DNA of 64,000 nucleotides from Chitinophaga pinensis (GTDB lineage: Bacteria > Bacteroidota > Bacteroidia > UBA4408), in contig CAMBZU010000003.1 of assembly GCA_945872355.1 (NCBI GenBank), forward strand, positions 1 to 64,000. The letters are read 5' to 3'. Below the pieces are notes generated by a model. The model was given only the letters and a program-made list of their open reading frames with translations. It had not been told where the DNA came from and did not search any database. The position numbers and the translations under genes are program-made. This document shows, in pieces, positions 60,407 through 64,000 of the stretch. The first letter of the stretch is position 1. The number at the start of each line of letters is the position of its first letter.

Positions 60407-61063
60407 TTAAATTTCCATTTCAGGAATTTCTCCTTCGATGATTAATTTACCTGCGGTAGCGTTTTTAATTTGCTCAACACTGATGCCTGGTGCGCGCTCT
60501 AAAAGCCTGAATCCGCCTTGTGGTAATACGTTTAATACGGCTAATTCAGTTACTATTTTTTTAACGCATTTGATGCCAGTTAAGGGCAGGGTACAGTTGG
60601 GTAATAATTTTGATTCGCCTGCTTTATTCACGTGTTGCATGGCTACAATAATATTGTCGGCGCTGGCAACTAGGTCCATTGCACCACCCATGCCTTTAAC
60701 CATTTTGCCGGGTATTTTCCAGTTTGCAATATCACCATTTTCAGAAACTTCCATGGCTCCTAAAATAGTAAGGTTTACTTTGCGCGCTCTGATCATACCA
60801 AAGCTTAGCGCTGAATCGAAAAACACGGAGCCTGGCAATGTGGTAATGGTTTGTTTGCCTGCATTAATTAAATCGGCATCTTCTTCGCCCTCAAAAGGGA
60901 AAGGCCCCATGCCTAATAGGCCATTTTCGCTTTGCAATACAACGTTTATTCCTTCGGGAATATAGTTTGCCACCAAGGTTGGAATACCTATTCCTAAGTT
61001 AACATAGTAACCATCTTTTACTTCTCTGGCAATTCTTTTTGCGATTCCGTTTTTATCTAACAT
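60407..61063 (-). CDS. scoB: 3-oxoacid CoA-transferase subunit B
   Basis: KRIAREVKDGYYVNLGIGIPTLVANYIPEGINVVLQSENGLLGMGPFPFEGEEDADLINAGKQTITTLPGSVFFDSALSFGMIR. Confidence 0.94.
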   Translation of the reverse strand: MLDKNGIAKRIAREVKDGYYVNLGIGIPTLVANYIPEGINVVLQSENGLLGMGPFPFEGEEDADLINAGKQTITTLPGSVFFDSALSFGMIRARKVNLTILGAMEVSENGDIANWKIPGKMVKGMGGAMDLVASADNIIVAMQHVNKAGESKLLPNCTLPLTGIKCVKKIVTELAVLNVLPQGGFRLLERAPGISVEQIKNATAGKLIIEGEIPEMEI

Positions 61064-61100
61064 ACCTTATTGATTAGCTAATTAGCTAATTGATTGATTA

Positions 61101-61309
61101 GCTAATTGTTTTATTTATATATTTTTTGAAATTACTTGACATTAATTTCTGTTTTCTTTTTTAATTTAATTTTTCATCAGCTAATTCGCTCATCAGCTCA
61201 TCAGCTAATTGTTTTATTCATATATTTTTTGAAATAACTTGACATTAATTTCTGTTTTCTTTTTTAATTTAATTTTTCATCAGCTAATTCGCTCATCAGC
61301 TTATCAGCT
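61101..61309. repeat. Two tandem copies of a 103-bp unit in the scoA-scoB gap
   Basis: GCTAATTGTTTTATTTATATATTTTTTGAAATTACTTGACATTAATTTCTGTTTTC... recurs at +103. Confidence 0.92.
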
Positions 61310-62017
61310 CATCTTCCTGGTAGTTCTTTGCTCAATTCTTTTTTCATATTGTTGGCCTTGAAAGATGCGGTGTATATAAATACCGGGAGTGTGAATAAAG
61401 TTTGGATCTAACTCACCTACTTCAACCAATTCTTCGACCTCTGCAATGGTTATTTTACCTCCAATGGCCATGGCATGATTAAAGTTCATTGCTGTTTGTC
61501 GAAATACTAAATTGCCTGCTGTGTCTCCTTTCCAAGCTTTTACCAAGGCAAAATCTGCTTCGAAAGCATACTCTAATAGGTATTCTTTTTCTATCCCATT
61601 AAAAGTAAATTTACGACTTTCTTTACCTATTGCAACTTCAGTTCCAACACCTGCAGGGGTATAAATGGCAGGCATACCATAGCCAGCAGCCATGCAACGT
61701 GTGGCTAAAGTGCCCTGTGGAACTAAATCCACTTCTAACTCACCACTTAGCATTTGGCGTTCGAACTCTGCGTTTTCGCCAACATAGGAGGAAATCATTT
61801 TTTTGATTTGTTTGTTTTGGAGCAGCAATCCCAGTCCAAAGTCGTCGACACCCGCATTGTTGCTAATACAAGTTAGATTTTTAATTCCTTTTTTTACTAA
61901 TGCTGCAATTAAGTTTTCGGGAATGCCACAGAGCCCAAATCCGCCTACCATTAAGGTCATGTTATCTTGAATGTCAGCAATGGCTTCATCTACATTTTTT
62001 ACAGTTTTATTAATCAT
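61304..62017 (-). CDS. scoA: 3-oxoacid CoA-transferase subunit A
   Basis: [104 protein letters not shown]. Confidence 0.95.
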   Translation of the reverse strand: MINKTVKNVDEAIADIQDNMTLMVGGFGLCGIPENLIAALVKKGIKNLTCISNNAGVDDFGLGLLLQNKQIKKMISSYVGENAEFERQMLSGELEVDLVPQGTLATRCMAAGYGMPAIYTPAGVGTEVAIGKESRKFTFNGIEKEYLLEYAFEADFALVKAWKGDTAGNLVFRQTAMNFNHAMAIGGKITIAEVEELVEVGELDPNFIHTPGIYIHRIFQGQQYEKRIEQRTTRKMS

Positions 62018-62045
62018 AATACTTTTTAATTATTTCAAACAATTA

Positions 62046-64000
62046 TTAAAAATCTTCACCAAATTCAATACTTTCTCCTTGTTCTTTGTCTTCGTTGTAT
62101 TTTGTGCAATCGAGTTCAATTTTAAGGTCTAAGCCTTCAGGTTTTTCAAAGTCATTTTGAGTAACCTTGAGTGATTTGTCGGCATAAACTTTTTTCATGT
62201 ATAAACCCCAAATAGGCAGCGCCATTGAAGCTCCTTGACCTAAATCGGTGCTTCGGAAATGGGCGCTACGATCTTCACAGCCTACCCAAACACCGCTTAC
62301 TAAATCAGGAGTGATACCCATAAACCATCCATCAGAATTATTTTGCGTGGTCCCTGTTTTCCCTGCAATAGGAGCAGTTAGTCCATATCTGAATCTTAAT
62401 CTTGATCCAGTTCCATGGTCAACAACACCTTTCATTAAGTTGATTGTAAGATAAGCTGTTTCTTTACTGATGGCTTCAACACTGCGTGGCATAAAGTCTT
62501 CGATTACATTGCCATTTTTATCTTCGATGCGTGTAATAAAAGTTGGTTCAACCCACACCCCTTGATTGGCAAAAGTACTGTTTGCACCTACCATTTCGTA
62601 AACAGAAATATCTGCAGTTCCTAAGCATAAAGAAGGTACAGCTTCGAGTGGACTTTCGATACCTAACTTACGCGCTAAATCTACCACAGCTTGCGGGCCA
62701 AACTGTTTCATTACATAAGCAGTTATAGAATTTACAGAAAGCGCTAAGCCTTTTTTTAAGGTCATCATGCCACCGTATTTACCATCAGAATTTTTAGGAC
62801 TCCAACTTCCGCCTTCCGGTAAATCAAAGGTTACAGGAATGTTGGGCACTTGATAGCATGGACTCCATTGCTCTTGCATGGCTAAAGTATAAACAAAAGG
62901 TTTAAATGTTGAGCCCACCTGTCGTTTTCCTTGACGCACATGGTCATACTTAAAGTTTCGATAATTAATGCCACCAACCCAAGCGCGAATATATCCCGAG
63001 CTTGGCTCCATGCTCATGAAACCGGTTTGCAAAAAGTATTTGCAATAGCGCATACTGTCCCAAGGAGTGATAATTGTATCGAAATCTCCTTTCCATGAAA
63101 AAAGTTTTGTTTCTACAGGTTTCATGAAAGTAGCTTTAATTTCGTTATCGCTCAAACCTCTTTCTTTGAGCGTTCTGTAGCGGTCACTGCGTTTCATAGT
63201 TTGCGTTAGCAGTTTTTCAACTTCTGTATCGTTCATGTTATAAAAGGGTGCATTTTTTTTACCTTTCCAATGTGTAAAGAATTTCCCTTGAAGCTCTGTA
63301 AGCCATTCCTGCACAGCTTCTTCGGCATAGCGTTGCATTTTACTGTTTATGGTTACGTATATTTTTAATCCATCTTTGTATAAATTGTATTTACTACCAT
63401 CAGGCTTATTATGCTCCTTGCACCACTTTTTCATATAGTCGCGCAAGTATTCTCTAAAGTAGGTGGCGATACCTTCGTTTTGATCTTCGGAGGTGAATTT
63501 AATTTTAAGCGGAATTTTTTTATATTTTTCGCATTGCTCATTAGTAATATAGTGGTACTTTTCCATTTGGTTGAGCACTACATTTCTTCTATTTACTGCA
63601 TTTTCTGGTTTGCGTTTAGGGTTAAAAAGGGATGGGTTTTTAGCCATTCCAACAAGCATGGCAGCCTGTTCAATTTTAAGTGAATCGGGTGTTGTGTCAA
63701 AATAAATACGTGCAGCAGACTTAATACCTACTGCATTATTAATAAAGTCGAATTTATTAAGATACATGGAAATGATTTCATTTTTGGTATAGTTTTTTTC
63801 CAATTTTACAGCAATGATCCATTCTTTAAATTTTCGCAATACCAATTCAACTTTATTAAGGTTTTCTCTTGGAAAAAGCATTTTAGCTAATTGTTGTGTG
63901 ATTGTACTTCCTCCTCCGCTGCTTTCTCTGCCGCTTAAAGCGCCACTTACGGCTCTTCCCAATGCTCTTACATCTACACCGCTATGGGTGTAAAAACGAG
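62046..64000 (-). CDS. Penicillin-binding protein 1A (transglycosylase/transpeptidase), 5' end beyond window
   Basis: RFYTHSGVDVRALGRAVSGALSGRESSGGGSTITQQLAKMLFPRE...RQVGSTFKPFVYTLAM...LSVNSITAYVMKQFG...APIAGKTGTTQNNSDGWFMGITPDLVSGVWVG; the frame stays open to 64000. Confidence 0.95.
   Translation of the reverse strand, partial: RFYTHSGVDVRALGRAVSGALSGRESSGGGSTITQQLAKMLFPRENLNKVELVLRKFKEWIIAVKLEKNYTKNEIISMYLNKFDFINNAVGIKSAARIYFDTTPDSLKIEQAAMLVGMAKNPSLFNPKRKPENAVNRRNVVLNQMEKYHYITNEQCEKYKKIPLKIKFTSEDQNEGIATYFREYLRDYMKKWCKEHNKPDGSKYNLYKDGLKIYVTINSKMQRYAEEAVQEWLTELQGKFFTHWKGKKNAPFYNMNDTEVEKLLTQTMKRSDRYRTLKERGLSDNEIKATFMKPVETKLFSWKGDFDTIITPWDSMRYCKYFLQTGFMSMEPSSGYIRAWVGGINYRNFKYDHVRQGKRQVGSTFKPFVYTLAMQEQWSPCYQVPNIPVTFDLPEGGSWSPKNSDGKYGGMMTLKKGLALSVNSITAYVMKQFGPQAVVDLARKLGIESPLEAVPSLCLGTADISVYEMVGANSTFANQGVWVEPTFITRIEDKNGNVIEDFMPRSVEAISKETAYLTINLMKGVVDHGTGSRLRFRYGLTAPIAGKTGTTQNNSDGWFMGITPDLVSGVWVGCEDRSAHFRSTDLGQGASMALPIWGLYMKKVYADKSLKVTQNDFEKPEGLDLKIELDCTKYNEDKEQGESIEFGEDF

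Noticed and set aside
60438-60965. 175-aa plus-strand ORF
   Set aside because: Antisense shadow of scoB.

Overview
This is a 64-kb AT-rich chromosomal window from a Bacteroidota genome. Taxon is inferred from the type IX secretion genes, the lpxC-fabZ fusion and TAnnTTTG promoter boxes. Most of it is ordinary housekeeping: ispD, queA, lpxD, lpxC-fabZ, lpxA, lepA, murF, ispF, sod, typA, xseB, panD, scoAB, a PBP1A, a tRNA-Leu and others. There is a type IX secretion (T9SS) gene group (gldJ, a porP/sprF-like gene, porU, porV) and several predicted T9SS cargo proteins, including one of 2943 aa. The observations most worth a second look are: (1) a REP-associated tyrosine transposase (RAYT) flanked by REP-like palindromes, with an in-frame TAA and a 251-bp duplication that preserves the same TAA; (2) a minus-strand cobalamin riboswitch upstream of a DUF4465 protein with a T9SS sorting domain; (3) a 1307-aa beta-propeller/Y_Y_Y/TM/class III cyclase/HD fusion; (4) two families of MITE-like intergenic elements plus a low-complexity intergenic repeat vocabulary shared by distant loci; (5) an echo of the tRNA-Leu 3' end. 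All product names come from reading the sequence; no database search was run.
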